A stretch of DNA of 64,000 nt from Anaerolineaceae bacterium (GTDB lineage: Bacteria; Chloroflexota; Anaerolineae; Anaerolineales; Anaerolineaceae). Below, in pieces: positions 55,653 through 63,889 of the stretch (its first letter is position 1; every line of letters begins with the position of its first letter). The notes under the pieces are model-generated. The model saw nothing but the letters and a program-made list of their open reading frames with translations. It had not been told where the DNA came from and did not search any database. Location of the stretch: positions 124,001-188,000 of the forward strand of contig JAENYZ010000003.1 in the NCBI GenBank assembly GCA_016841525.1. The letters run 5' to 3'. The translations under genes and the position numbers were made by a program.

Positions 55653-56822
55653 ATGGAAAAATCGATTATGCGAGTAATCTATCCCTTTACTGCCATCGTC
55701 GGCCAAAAACGTATGCGTCGTGCGTTGATCTTAAATGCCATCGACACACGCATCGGCGGCGTGTTAATTCGCGGCGAACGCGGTACGGCAAAATCCACTG
55801 CCGCCAGGGCGTTAGCGGCGCTGTTACCACCTGTCCAGGTTGTCCAGGGCTGCCGTTTTGGATGCGATCCCAGGAAACCCATTTCATGGTGTACTGAATG
55901 CCGAGAACGTTTTAAAGACGATCAAGATGTTCCGGTTGAAACCCGGCAGACACCTTTTATCAACCTGCCAATTTCAGCAACGGAAGACCGGGTTGTCGGC
56001 ACGCTGGATATCGAAAGAGCGATTCAAAAAGGTGAACGCCATTTCGAACCCGGTGTACTGGCATCTGCCAATCGGGGGCTCTTATACATCGACGAAGTAA
56101 ACCTGTTGGATGACCACGTTGTTGACGTGCTGCTTGACTCGGCGGCCATGGGGATGAATATCATTGAACGAGAGGGAATCTCCTTTGCACACCCAGCGCG
56201 CTTCATCCTGGTGGGGACCATGAACCCTGAAGAGGGAGACCTGCGTCCGCAGTTATTAGACCGCTTTGCGCTCTCTGTCGAAATTCACGGCATTTTAGAA
56301 CCCCGCCAGCGGGTCCAAATTATGGAGCGCAACCTGGCTTTTGAAGCCAACCCGGAAACCTTCCGAAAAGAATGGCTCCCCATGGAACTGGAACTTTCAG
56401 AAAAAATTGCCCAGGCGCGAAAATTGGTTGACCGCGTACGCTATACCAGCCGTGACCTTCTGGTGATTGCAGACCTGACGGCTAAAATGCAGGTGGACGG
56501 CCATCGTGCCGACCTTGTGATTCTCAAAGCGGCACGTGCACATGCAGCATTTGAAGGCCGTGAGACCATCAACCCTCGTGATATCGCCCTGGCTGCAGAG
56601 CTTGCACTGCCCCATCGCGTCAAAGCCGGCCCTTTCAGGCACTCAGAAATGGGCGTTACACAGCTTGAAGAGCAAATTGAACAGCTCAAAGGTGCCGCCT
56701 CGGAAGGTGCGCCTGCACCTGAAAAGGAACAGAACGCCACTGAAGAGGAAACGGCTCAAAAAAAAAGTCAGGCACCCCCCATATCGAGATTAGCGACGAA
56801 CCCGTTGGACCCGAGTCCGTAA
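55653..56822 (+). CDS. chlD: Chelatase small subunit (ChlI/BchI-type AAA+), frame-0 product of chlD
   Basis: In the zero frame this gives a 389-residue AAA+ protein: RGERGTAKSTAARAL (Walker A), a Cys-rich insertion GCRFGCDPRKPISWCTEC, LLYIDEVNLLDDHVVDVLL (Walker B), GTMNPEEGDLRPQLLDRF (sensor 1) and a helical C-terminus. It ends soon after an A9 run. The D-type VWA part follows in the -1 frame without a start codon of good quality, so the same gene can make both a small I subunit and an I-D fusion. Such subunits power metal insertion (Co or Mg) into tetrapyrroles. AGGAAG six bases before ATG sets the start at 55653. Confidence 0.9.
   Translation: MEKSIMRVIYPFTAIVGQKRMRRALILNAIDTRIGGVLIRGERGTAKSTAARALAALLPPVQVVQGCRFGCDPRKPISWCTECRERFKDDQDVPVETRQTPFINLPISATEDRVVGTLDIERAIQKGERHFEPGVLASANRGLLYIDEVNLLDDHVVDVLLDSAAMGMNIIEREGISFAHPARFILVGTMNPEEGDLRPQLLDRFALSVEIHGILEPRQRVQIMERNLAFEANPETFRKEWLPMELELSEKIAQARKLVDRVRYTSRDLLVIADLTAKMQVDGHRADLVILKAARAHAAFEGRETINPRDIALAAELALPHRVKAGPFRHSEMGVTQLEEQIEQLKGAASEGAPAPEKEQNATEEETAQKKSQAPPISRLATNPLDPSP
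56757..56767 (+). promoter_or_regulatory. chlD: Probable programmed -1 frameshift site (C-A9-G)
   Basis: Zero-frame codons are CAA AAA AAA AGT; slipping one base back gives AAA AAA AAG, which enters the frame of the VWA domain. A Shine-Dalgarno-like GAGGAA lies at 56745-56750, about 8 bases upstream, the place where such sequences stimulate -1 shifts. A small hairpin GGAC-CCGA-GTCC follows at 56808-56819. Confidence 0.7.
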
Positions 56823-57778
56823 ACCCATCACGTCAGGATATCTTCCAGGACGCAACCGCACATTGGTGGGACGGGGGACAGAAGATCAAGCCCGGTGAAA
56901 CTTTTGAACCGCGTCGACTTGACACACCCCTTGACAATATGATGCGAAAACAAAGCGGCCGCCGGTCGCAGACGCAGACCGATCGCAAACGCGGCCGGTA
57001 TATCCAATCACGTCCTGCGAACGGCAATCCGGAAGACCTGGCATTTGATGCAACAATCCGGGCTGCTGCGCCATTCCAGAAGGCTCGCGAACAAATTCGT
57101 GAAGAAGAAGATATTGCTTTCGCTGTCCGCAGGGAAGATTATCAGCGCAAAGTCCGCGTCCGCCGGGCGTCCAACCTGATTCTTTTCCTGGTGGATGCCT
57201 CCTGGTCAATGGCTGTAGCAGAACGCATGGCAGCTACAAAAGGGGCGATTCTTTCACTATTGACCGACGCTTACCAGCGGCGCGATCGTGTCGGATTGAT
57301 TGTATTCCAGAAGGATCGCGCAACCCTGGTTCTGCCCCCAACAAATTCCGTATTATTAGCACAACGCGCCCTCGCCGATATCCCTGTCGGCGGCAAAACG
57401 CCCTTAAGTGCTGGCTTAACCATGGCTTACCAGGTTTTGAAAAGAGAAAAAACGCTTCACCCCGATGTGCTGCCGCTGCTGATCATCCTAACAGATGGCG
57501 CCGGCAATGTTTCCCTGGAAGGGGGATCTCCGCAGGCTGAAGCCCACAAAATGGCTGACCAGATCGCAAGTGAGGATATTCGCACCGTTGTCATCAATAT
57601 GGAACATGAGGCTTTTGATCAGGGTCTGGCACAAGCCCTTGCTGAACATTTGGATGCACCTTGCTATACCCTGGCGGACTTGCGCAGTGAGACCCTGTAC
57701 CGGGCTGTACAAAATGAAATTTATGCCGGTCCAGGTGCAGGGAAAGAGATGCAGCCGAAGGATGATGGTAAGAAATAG
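56759..57778 (+). CDS. chlD: Chelatase D-type region: acidic linker + VWA domain, -1 frame part of chlD
   Basis: Read in the -1 frame from the A9 run, this adds 337 residues and gives an I-D fusion of about 708 residues, the normal size of single-frame ChlD-family cobaltochelatase subunits. It starts SGTPHIEISDEPVGPES, has a basic stretch (GRRSQTQTDRKRGRY) and a VWA domain (LFLVDASWSMA for the MIDAS site, LIILTDGAGNVSLEGG). An internal ATG at 56939 has no ribosome-binding site and would cut off the conserved linker. ChlD-family genes are known to use programmed frameshifting to make two subunits that work with CobN. Confidence 0.85.
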   Translation, partial: KKKSGTPHIEISDEPVGPESVNPSRQDIFQDATAHWWDGGQKIKPGETFEPRRLDTPLDNMMRKQSGRRSQTQTDRKRGRYIQSRPANGNPEDLAFDATIRAAAPFQKAREQIREEEDIAFAVRREDYQRKVRVRRASNLILFLVDASWSMAVAERMAATKGAILSLLTDAYQRRDRVGLIVFQKDRATLVLPPTNSVLLAQRALADIPVGGKTPLSAGLTMAYQVLKREKTLHPDVLPLLIILTDGAGNVSLEGGSPQAEAHKMADQIASEDIRTVVINMEHEAFDQGLAQALAEHLDAPCYTLADLRSETLYRAVQNEIYAGPGAGKEMQPKDDGKK

Positions 57779-57795
57779 TGGGAACCCTCACCCTG

Positions 57796-57826
57796 CCCTC
57801 TCCCTTGCGCTAGGGAGAGGGTTTTT
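57796..57826 (+). terminator. Intrinsic terminator of chlD
   Basis: CCCTCTCCCT (57796-57805) / AGGGAGAGGG (57812-57821) with a six-base loop and five T residues, 18 bases after the stop. A second hairpin of the same type (CCCTCTCCCTTG / CAAGGGAGAGGG, about 58100-58133) shows that it belongs to a repeat family. Confidence 0.85.
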
Positions 57827-58387
57827 AATGTGGTTTAGTCTCTCATTTGGATGAAATCGGTCGGGGCCACTCCAAAAGATAAAAATAATTCCGGTTGGAT
57901 AACTATTTTTATTTTCTAAATCTGGCAGAATTATCCACAAGCCTTTAAAAGGAATGGCGAAACGTTCTTTTTATGAAACTGTAATATCAATAAAACTTTC
58001 TTCTCCCGGAGTGCGGAACCTACTCTGGTGAGGGTGGGAATCTCATCAGTTGCTAAAAAAAACTAAACCAAACCTATTGTTCATTTTTTTGTCGAAACCC
58101 TCACCCTGCCCTCTCCCTTGCGACAAGGGAGAGGGCAATTTATTGATGAAGACAAAAAAGCGGGTTAAAACCCGCGCTCCGAAAAATGATTTTTGCCCAT
58201 AATTAGAAAAACGAATAAAAACGCAACTTATATCGGACTAATCCTTATGCCTTGCAGTCTTAGGACAGGGTACTCACTCAAAATGACGTTTCTCTTCTTA
58301 AAACAAGTTATTCAAATTTAAATACAAAGAGAGGCTGCCAAAAAAATTAGTCCAGCCTCTCTAAATATTTTATTTCTACAAATGTAC
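57827..58387. other. Gene-free region with a DnaA box and repeats
   Basis: AT-rich. It contains a perfect DnaA box TTATCCACA at 57931-57939, a CCGGAGTGCGG element (about 58015), the second CCCTCTCCC hairpin and a diverged CTAATCCTTATGCC...CTCACTC element (58222-58285) like that at 16600-16650. At 58331-58370 GAGAGGCTG / CAGCCTCTC forms a stem with TAAATATTTT after it, a possible terminator of neither gene's sense strand with certainty. Confidence 0.55.
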
Positions 58388-58630
58388 CTATTCAGCTTTT
58401 TCAACCTTAATATCCGGGAAAAATTGCCTCAAAGTTCCTGCGACCCAACCCTGCAGCGTCGCAAGGGAGAGCGGACAATCCTCACATGCACCGCCCAGTC
58501 TTACGTAGACGGTATTCCCTTCCATATGATCAAAGGCAACTGAGCCATCATGATATTGCTCAATATAAGCGCTCAACTGGTCAATGAGGGTGCTAATTCG
58601 TTCTTCACCTGACTGGTTTTGTTCAGACAT
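58388..58630 (-). CDS. NifU C-terminal domain (Nfu-type) iron-sulfur protein
   Basis: An 80-residue stand-alone NifU-like domain. It carries VRLGGACEDCPLSLATLQGWV, in which the CxxC binds a [4Fe-4S] cluster between two subunits for delivery to target proteins. The start at 58630 follows AGGAG by eight bases; an upstream in-frame ATG lacks such a site. No other cluster-assembly gene is close. Confidence 0.9.
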   Translation of the reverse strand: MSEQNQSGEERISTLIDQLSAYIEQYHDGSVAFDHMEGNTVYVRLGGACEDCPLSLATLQGWVAGTLRQFFPDIKVEKAE

Positions 58631-58736
58631 TAAATCTTCTCCTGATAACACTTTTCAAAATGATATCACAAAGTTCTTGAGAATGGCAACTCATCCATTG
58701 TGCCTACCAAAGCTTCAAAAGTAAATAAACAGCACC

Positions 58737-58787
58737 TTTTCCACACAAATTCGGTTTTTATCCACAGTTTTTCACGGTTTATCCACA
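58737..58787 (+). other. Three DnaA boxes with exact 21-bp phasing
   Basis: TTTTCCACA (58737-58745), TTATCCACA (58758-58766) and TTATCCACA (58779-58787) lie in the same orientation, each 21 bases from the next, i.e. two helical turns. The last two are perfect consensus. They sit between the NifU-like gene start and the ABC-F stop. Use as a replication-linked control or DnaA-titration site is possible. Confidence 0.75.
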
Positions 58788-58789
58788 GT

Positions 58790-60466
58790 TCAAGATGACA
58801 TAATTTTATGCACCGTCTCAGCCATCAATTCAACGCGGATGCCGTCATCAGAAAAGACCCAGACAAGCTGCGCAAATCGATCAATAAAATAACGATCATG
58901 GGCAATGGCTAAAATTGTGCCGTCAAAAGTACTTAAAGCGGATTCAAATGCTTCTTGAGATGCCAGATCCAGGTGGTTAAGGGGTTCATCCAGGAGTAAA
59001 AAATTGCAGCCCTGGGCAACCAGCAAAGCTAACATCAGCCGGGATCGCTGCCCGTAGGACAGGGTATCCACCGCTTGAAACACCTCATCTCCCTTGAATA
59101 GAAACCGGTGTAAATAGGAACGGGCTTCTGTGTGATTTCCCATCCCCTGGATTTGCTGAATTGTCTCAAGTACCGTCAACTTTGGGTCTAGGCAATCCTG
59201 CTCCTGTGACAGGTATCCCGGATATACCCCACTGCCGTAGGTAAAAGTCCCACCAACCGGGGGAATCTCTGCTAAAAGCGTTTTAAACAGCGTGGTCTTT
59301 CCAACCCCATTAGGCCCCACTAGAGCGATCCGCTGTCCCAGAATGACCGTCTGGCTTAAGGGGGGAAGCAGCGCGATGCCGTCATAACCGATGCATAATT
59401 GATCTAATTGCAAGACGATTTTTCCGGATTGCGGCGTGTCTGAAAAATCCATTCGCATTTCCCAGGCGTGGGCGGGTTTATCGAGGGCACCTTCCCCTTC
59501 CAGAAAGGCTACCCGCTTTTCAAGCTGCTTGGCACGCCGTGTCGTTTCAAGAGAACGATCGGCAAAAAAGCCTGCAGAAAATCCGTCCGTGTTTTTAATA
59601 TCTGCCTTGCCACCTTTATGCGGTTTAGCCAAATCCCTAACACTTCGGGCAGCTTTCTTCAATCGCCTGATCTCATCCTGCTGGTCATTATAGGCTTGTA
59701 AAGCTTCCTCAAATTCCTTTTCCCGGACTTCCAAATAGTTGGAATAATTTCCCAGGTATTCACGAATGCCCTCACCGGAAGGCGGAAAGGCAATCACTTT
59801 GTGAATAACCGCATCCAGGAAGGCACGATCATGGGAGACCAGCAAAATCCCGCCCTGGTAGGATAAGACCCATTCCCTGAGCCAATCCCGCATTTCGATA
59901 TCAAGATGGTTGGTTGGCTCATCCAGCAGCAGCACATGAGGTCCCTCCAAAAGGACGCCTACCAATGCCAAACGAACTTTTTGCCCACCGCTCAGGGATT
60001 CAATTAAGGTATCCTGCGGGATATCTTCCAGCTGAAAGCCAGAAAGAATATCCAGGCGAGCGCCCTCCATTTGCTGGGCACGATCTAAATTTCGCAATGC
60101 ACGGTCGTACTCGTTGACCAACAGCACTTCTTCGGGTGATGCTGCCAGAGCTTCACAAACGGTTTCCAAGCGCTCAAGACATTCTTTGAGGTTAGACGCA
60201 AAGCGGTTAAGGTATGCACCGATGGTTTCGCCCTGGTCAAAGGAAATCCCCTGACGCAGGTAACCTATTCTGAGATCCGATGGTGTAAAAGCCACGTGCC
60301 CTGAATCTGCTTTTTGCACACCTGCAATAATATCCATCAATGTGGATTTTCCGCAGCCATTGGGGCCGACCAGGGCAGCACGTTCACCCTGATTTAAACT
60401 GAATGAAATTTTTTTGAGAACGGGATTCAGACCGTATGATTTTGTAAGATTTTGTACTGTAAACAC
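58790..60466 (-). CDS. ABC-F family ATPase (ribosome-associated, possible antibiotic protection)
   Basis: A 558-residue protein with two nucleotide-binding domains and no membrane part. Domain 1: GPNGCGKSTLMDIIAG, LSGGQKVRLALVG, LLLDEPTNHLD. Domain 2: GPNGVGKTTLFKTLL, LSYGQRSRLMLALLV (degenerate signature), LLLDEPLNHLD. Between them is the charged helical linker (EALQAYNDQQDEIRRLKKAARSVRD) that reaches into the ribosome in this family. ABC-F proteins act in translation or protect against ribosome-targeting antibiotics. The start is GTG. The complete attenuator upstream strongly suggests induction by stalled ribosomes, hence an antibiotic-protection role. Confidence 0.9.
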   Translation of the reverse strand: MFTVQNLTKSYGLNPVLKKISFSLNQGERAALVGPNGCGKSTLMDIIAGVQKADSGHVAFTPSDLRIGYLRQGISFDQGETIGAYLNRFASNLKECLERLETVCEALAASPEEVLLVNEYDRALRNLDRAQQMEGARLDILSGFQLEDIPQDTLIESLSGGQKVRLALVGVLLEGPHVLLLDEPTNHLDIEMRDWLREWVLSYQGGILLVSHDRAFLDAVIHKVIAFPPSGEGIREYLGNYSNYLEVREKEFEEALQAYNDQQDEIRRLKKAARSVRDLAKPHKGGKADIKNTDGFSAGFFADRSLETTRRAKQLEKRVAFLEGEGALDKPAHAWEMRMDFSDTPQSGKIVLQLDQLCIGYDGIALLPPLSQTVILGQRIALVGPNGVGKTTLFKTLLAEIPPVGGTFTYGSGVYPGYLSQEQDCLDPKLTVLETIQQIQGMGNHTEARSYLHRFLFKGDEVFQAVDTLSYGQRSRLMLALLVAQGCNFLLLDEPLNHLDLASQEAFESALSTFDGTILAIAHDRYFIDRFAQLVWVFSDDGIRVELMAETVHKIMSS

Positions 60467-60487
60467 ATCAACCTGCCTTCTTAAAAC

Positions 60488-60545
60488 AAAAAACCCAGGG
60501 AAAGCCCTCGGTTAAATAAAATCTACCAGGAAAATTGGCTTTCCT
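60488..60545 (-). promoter_or_regulatory. Attenuator of the ABC-F gene
   Basis: In transcript order: hairpin AGGAAA/TTTCCT (60545-60528); then a terminator CCGAGGG-CTTT-CCCTGGG (60511-60494, one mismatch) followed by six T residues (60493-60488). GGAAAGCC in the first hairpin is fully complementary to GGCTTTCC in the terminator, giving a mutually exclusive antiterminator. Confidence 0.8.
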
Positions 60546-60560
60546 AAACACTTAAGATTT

Positions 60561-60581
60561 TTAGCAATTGATGCGAATCAC
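60561..60581 (-). CDS. Leader peptide MIRINC upstream of the ABC-F gene
   Basis: GTG ATT CGC ATC AAT TGC TAA, with a perfect AAGGAG (60593-60588) six bases upstream. Its stop lies 16 bases before the attenuator hairpins. A second GTG two bases after AAGGAG would give a 13-codon peptide. Ribosome stalling on this peptide would favour the antiterminator. Confidence 0.6.
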   Translation of the reverse strand: MIRINC

Positions 60582-60612
60582 GCACAGCTCCTTACTCGTT
60601 GATCTGTTCAGA

Positions 60613-60642
60613 ATTATATCCTAATTTAAAAATTCTAGACAA
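60613..60642 (-). promoter_or_regulatory. Promoter of the ABC-F leader
   Basis: TTGTCT (60642-60637), an 18-base spacer and a consensus TATAAT (60618-60613), placing the transcript start about 15-20 bases before the leader-peptide ribosome-binding site. Confidence 0.7.
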
Positions 60643-60852
60643 GAATTTCATTACTTACAAAGGTGTTCACAAAGCATAATGATGTCATATCATACAATAT
60701 TAATTGTCATAGTAAGGGAGGACAGAGCCCCACCTCTACTAAAAACTCACAAATAAATCATTCTTACTGTAAAAATCAAATTTTCCGACCCATTATTAAT
60801 TTGGGGCGCATTTTTCAATCAAATTGATTGATCATGGCTTTCGAAATCAGCG

Positions 60853-62286
60853 CTAATTGACCGCTAATGCTTTCTCTTTAATCCCAAATAAAGCCAGGGT
60901 TGAGATTAAAAATAGGAAACCAAAGATGCTGAGTAAAACAGTGAAGCCCACACCGTCACCGATCGGACCGCCGATATATGCACCAATTGCTCCTGCCCCA
61001 GCCCCAGCCAGGTTCTGGATGCCCAGGTAGCGTCCAGCTTCTTCCCTGGGTACAAGTGCCGTTCCCAAAGCCCAGCTGGCTGAATAGAAAAAGCCAATCG
61101 CAATTCCAACCAAAAGGCCGCCCACGTATAAAACCGTCATATTTGGGGAAGAAACCACAATAATCGTGCCGATCATCGCCAGAACACCGCTAAAAGCACA
61201 AACAGGTTTGCGTCCGAACTTGTCTGTCAGCCACCCTGCCGGGATGCTGGAAATAAGGATTGCCACACCGACAAACATCACCAGCATCGCTGTTGGTCCA
61301 GCCGCTGCAGCACCTTGCAAGTGGCTAAATCGTTCCTGGATGAAATACAGGGCAAAACTGGCAAGGTTGGTAGACCCCACCAAAAACGCCAGCCGGTTGA
61401 CAACCCACCAGGTAAATGAGTTCCTATCCACATCTGTTTTTTCACCAAGGCTGATGCGAATACTGCCCCAGACCCCCACAACAACGGCTAAAACCATCCC
61501 AAGAACCCCCACAGCAGCGGTCATGATCTTTGCAGGAAGGTCAGAAAGATCAGCGGACAGTGAATTGATGTAATTAACCAATGCGCCAGACCCCAAAATG
61601 ACCGCTGTGAATGCAATCGTCATACCCACCAGGCGGATGACAGGCTGCCAATCCCATTCATATGGCGGCTTTTTAATGGGTTTTTCAGGGGCAAACATTG
61701 CGATGGCAGTACAAATTAAAACAACGGCACTCAGCACCAGCAAAGCACCCCAAATGTTTTCATTCTCAACAAATTTTGTAATGACAAAGGAAACAAAAAT
61801 CAATGGCGCTGGTAATTCAAAGAAGGCTTTAAACCCGGAAAAAAGACCGTGTTTGGATTCAGGAACAATATCCGGGATAAGCCCCTGAACGGCTGCGTGT
61901 CCCGTATTTGCTGAAAGCATAGAGAGAATTGTGGCGGCAAATAATGCCCAGTAACCCGCTTCACCTTCCAAAGTCGCAGCGATCACGCCAATCCCAATGA
62001 AAACCAGTACCTCTGTTGTAGCGCCAATCAGGATAAACGGACGTCGGCGTCCAAAGCGCGAGGTGCTGTGATCCGAAACCATCCCGATAAATCCCTGCAT
62101 CAAGACTGCGATCATCAGTGACCACAAACGGAGATTGCCATAAGCAGTACCTTTTACTTCTTCTCCCATAAAAGATTGCACCAATAAGGGCAATATCAAT
62201 GGGGTTAAGGTTTGCGATCGCGCTGTCAGGGCAAAGTAATAAATATTAATAGTGATATAGTCGTACCAGCGAAGTTGTCTATCCAT
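60853..62286 (-). CDS. MFS transporter (GPH/SLC45-like)
   Basis: A 477-residue permease with about twelve membrane helices. SDHSTSRFGRRRPFILIGA after helix 2 and GWLTDKFGRKPVCAFSGVL after helix 8 are the duplicated MFS loop motifs. The N-terminus (DYITINIYYFALTARSQTL) and the RFGRRRPF loop resemble sugar-cation symporters of the GPH/SLC45 type. The substrate is unknown. It is followed on the minus strand by nothing closely linked; upstream, the phosphoribosyltransferase stop is 14 bases away, so they probably share a transcript. Confidence 0.9.
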   Translation of the reverse strand: MDRQLRWYDYITINIYYFALTARSQTLTPLILPLLVQSFMGEEVKGTAYGNLRLWSLMIAVLMQGFIGMVSDHSTSRFGRRRPFILIGATTEVLVFIGIGVIAATLEGEAGYWALFAATILSMLSANTGHAAVQGLIPDIVPESKHGLFSGFKAFFELPAPLIFVSFVITKFVENENIWGALLVLSAVVLICTAIAMFAPEKPIKKPPYEWDWQPVIRLVGMTIAFTAVILGSGALVNYINSLSADLSDLPAKIMTAAVGVLGMVLAVVVGVWGSIRISLGEKTDVDRNSFTWWVVNRLAFLVGSTNLASFALYFIQERFSHLQGAAAAGPTAMLVMFVGVAILISSIPAGWLTDKFGRKPVCAFSGVLAMIGTIIVVSSPNMTVLYVGGLLVGIAIGFFYSASWALGTALVPREEAGRYLGIQNLAGAGAGAIGAYIGGPIGDGVGFTVLLSIFGFLFLISTLALFGIKEKALAVN

Positions 62287-62300
62287 GTAAGTGTACTCCC

Positions 62301-62807
62301 TTAAAGATCCCGCAAGAGTGATCCTTTAATGTCCCGATCAATTTCCCAGGGATAAATAATAAATGCGTCTGTAATTGCCGCAAAATAATCCGGTCTATTG
62401 GTCCCAAACAAATTTCGATAAGGATTAAAATGTAAAACGCAGGTGTACGGAAACCCGCCGGCAGCTGAAACCCGGTTTTTAACCGATGTGATCGTCCTTC
62501 CCGACCCCCAAACATCATCCATGATCAATATCCTCTCGCCGCTCAACAATTCATCCTCTGGAAACATTAAAAAGTTCGGCCAGGCTAATAAACGCGGCCG
62601 TTCCATTTCCGCCAGCTCAGAGGGAAAATCCACGGATGCAATCAATAATTTTTGAATATCCATGACTTCAGCCAGCAATCCCCCCGGTACGATGCCGCCG
62701 CGTGAGACCATGATCATGCCGTCAAAGGTCAAATCAAATTGTGGAAGCAGATGATCGATCAACTTATCAACGTCATTCCATGTGAGAACTTCTTTTCTTT
62801 TCTTCAT
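62301..62807 (-). CDS. Phosphoribosyltransferase (xanthine/hypoxanthine PRTase-like)
   Basis: A 168-residue type I PRTase. The PRPP-binding motif is ILIMDDVWGSGRTITSV, preceded by GMIMVSRGGIVPGGLLAEV, as in xanthine/guanine/hypoxanthine PRTases. It would join a purine base to PRPP in salvage, in line with the adenine deaminase of this window. AAGGAA before the ATG at 62807 fixes the start; a longer frame overlaps the upstream membrane protein gene. The nearby MFS gene could supply the base, which is speculation. Confidence 0.88.
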   Translation of the reverse strand: MKKRKEVLTWNDVDKLIDHLLPQFDLTFDGMIMVSRGGIVPGGLLAEVMDIQKLLIASVDFPSELAEMERPRLLAWPNFLMFPEDELLSGERILIMDDVWGSGRTITSVKNRVSAAGGFPYTCVLHFNPYRNLFGTNRPDYFAAITDAFIIYPWEIDRDIKGSLLRDL

Positions 62808-62820
62808 ATCGACGTTCCTT

Positions 62821-63798
62821 TTATTTCTTTCTGGTCGTTCCCATAGCTTTCCGCAAGATATCTGGGGGAACTGCTCTTTCAGGTTTGCCCGTTTCTCGAG
62901 CTTTTTCCACATTCCTGACCCATTGGTAAAGGGCAGCATGATAGAAACTCCGGGAATAGGCGCTGAAGAGATTGCCAGATGTTATGAATAACCACACAAT
63001 TAACAAGCCAACCCCCAAACCAAGGATCAGCAGCCAGGGATCAGGTGCAATGGGGTCGGTGATCAGAATTGCCACGGTAAGACCAATCAAAATGCCAATA
63101 AAACTTAAACCCCACTGCACAAGGCTGCCAACCAGGTCGACTTTCACCAATCCTGGTTGAAAACGGAGCAGGTGATCATCGACCATCTGATTAATTCGCC
63201 GCACTGCATCCTTTATACCGAGGTTTTCCACGCTGATCACCGGTACCAACAATGTATGTGAAGGTAACCAGGCGTGTTTCGGTTCCATTTCAGGCTTCAA
63301 TAATTTTTGAAAATGATAAATCAACCGCTTCCCAGGCAGTGCAAGGGTCAGAACGAGGATATCTGACCAGTGCTTAAACAAGCCTTTCTCCTGGGGACCC
63401 TCCTCAACCTGGGGAATTTTTTCTAACACCAGTTCCTCATCCATCTCATATTCTTGTGCTGCTCCTAATGGGTCTTCATATTGGACCGTGCCGTCAACAA
63501 CAGGGCTTTTCCCCTCTTGAAATAATGCCACGATTCTTCGGCTGGCAGGTTCCCTGGTGATCTCGCTCCAGGCATAGAAACTGAACAGCATGAAAACACC
63601 AATCAACCCAATCAGCAGCATGCCAACTGGCTGGAGTCCAATTAAACCCAACAACAAACCCAGGGGTAAAAACCAGATGAATAATAAAATCAGATTACCA
63701 ACCGCAATGTACACCCACTGCTCTTGAAGTTGGATCGTTTTGAAGGCGATTGAAAAACTTTCTTTAATAAATCGAGATGCGTACCTGATGTTTTGCAC
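62821..63798 (-). CDS. Membrane protein of unknown function (DUF6159-like)
   Basis: A 325-residue protein with two pairs of membrane helices: VYIAVGNLILLFIWFLPLGLLLG and MLLIGLIGVFMLFSFYAW near the N-terminus; SFIGILIGLTVAILITD and WLLILGLGVGLLIVWLFI near the C-terminus. Between lies a soluble acidic part and HTLLVPVISVENLGIKDAVRR. The layout and the TLLVPVI...AVRRI block recall DUF6159, an unassigned family. It ends 13 bases before the PRTase start; the start is GTG with AGGA upstream. Confidence 0.65.
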   Translation of the reverse strand: MQNIRYASRFIKESFSIAFKTIQLQEQWVYIAVGNLILLFIWFLPLGLLLGLIGLQPVGMLLIGLIGVFMLFSFYAWSEITREPASRRIVALFQEGKSPVVDGTVQYEDPLGAAQEYEMDEELVLEKIPQVEEGPQEKGLFKHWSDILVLTLALPGKRLIYHFQKLLKPEMEPKHAWLPSHTLLVPVISVENLGIKDAVRRINQMVDDHLLRFQPGLVKVDLVGSLVQWGLSFIGILIGLTVAILITDPIAPDPWLLILGLGVGLLIVWLFITSGNLFSAYSRSFYHAALYQWVRNVEKARETGKPERAVPPDILRKAMGTTRKK

Positions 63799-63889
63799 TA
63801 ATTTAGTCCTGAATTTGAAGATCTTTCATTCCTATTATAACTTGAGCTGACTGATTATATAAACCATTTATGAGGAAATCCAGATTAGC

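Noticed and set aside
55653-57778. Bacteriochlorophyll synthesis, suggested by chelatase subunits.
   Set aside because: No other chlorophyll gene is present; the I-D fusion type with frameshift is typical of cobaltochelatase-associated ChlD.
57827-58790. Chromosomal replication origin at the DnaA boxes.
   Set aside because: Neither dnaA nor dnaN, gyrB or recF is nearby and no AT-rich unwinding element with DnaA-trio pattern is convincing; only the box cluster is reported.
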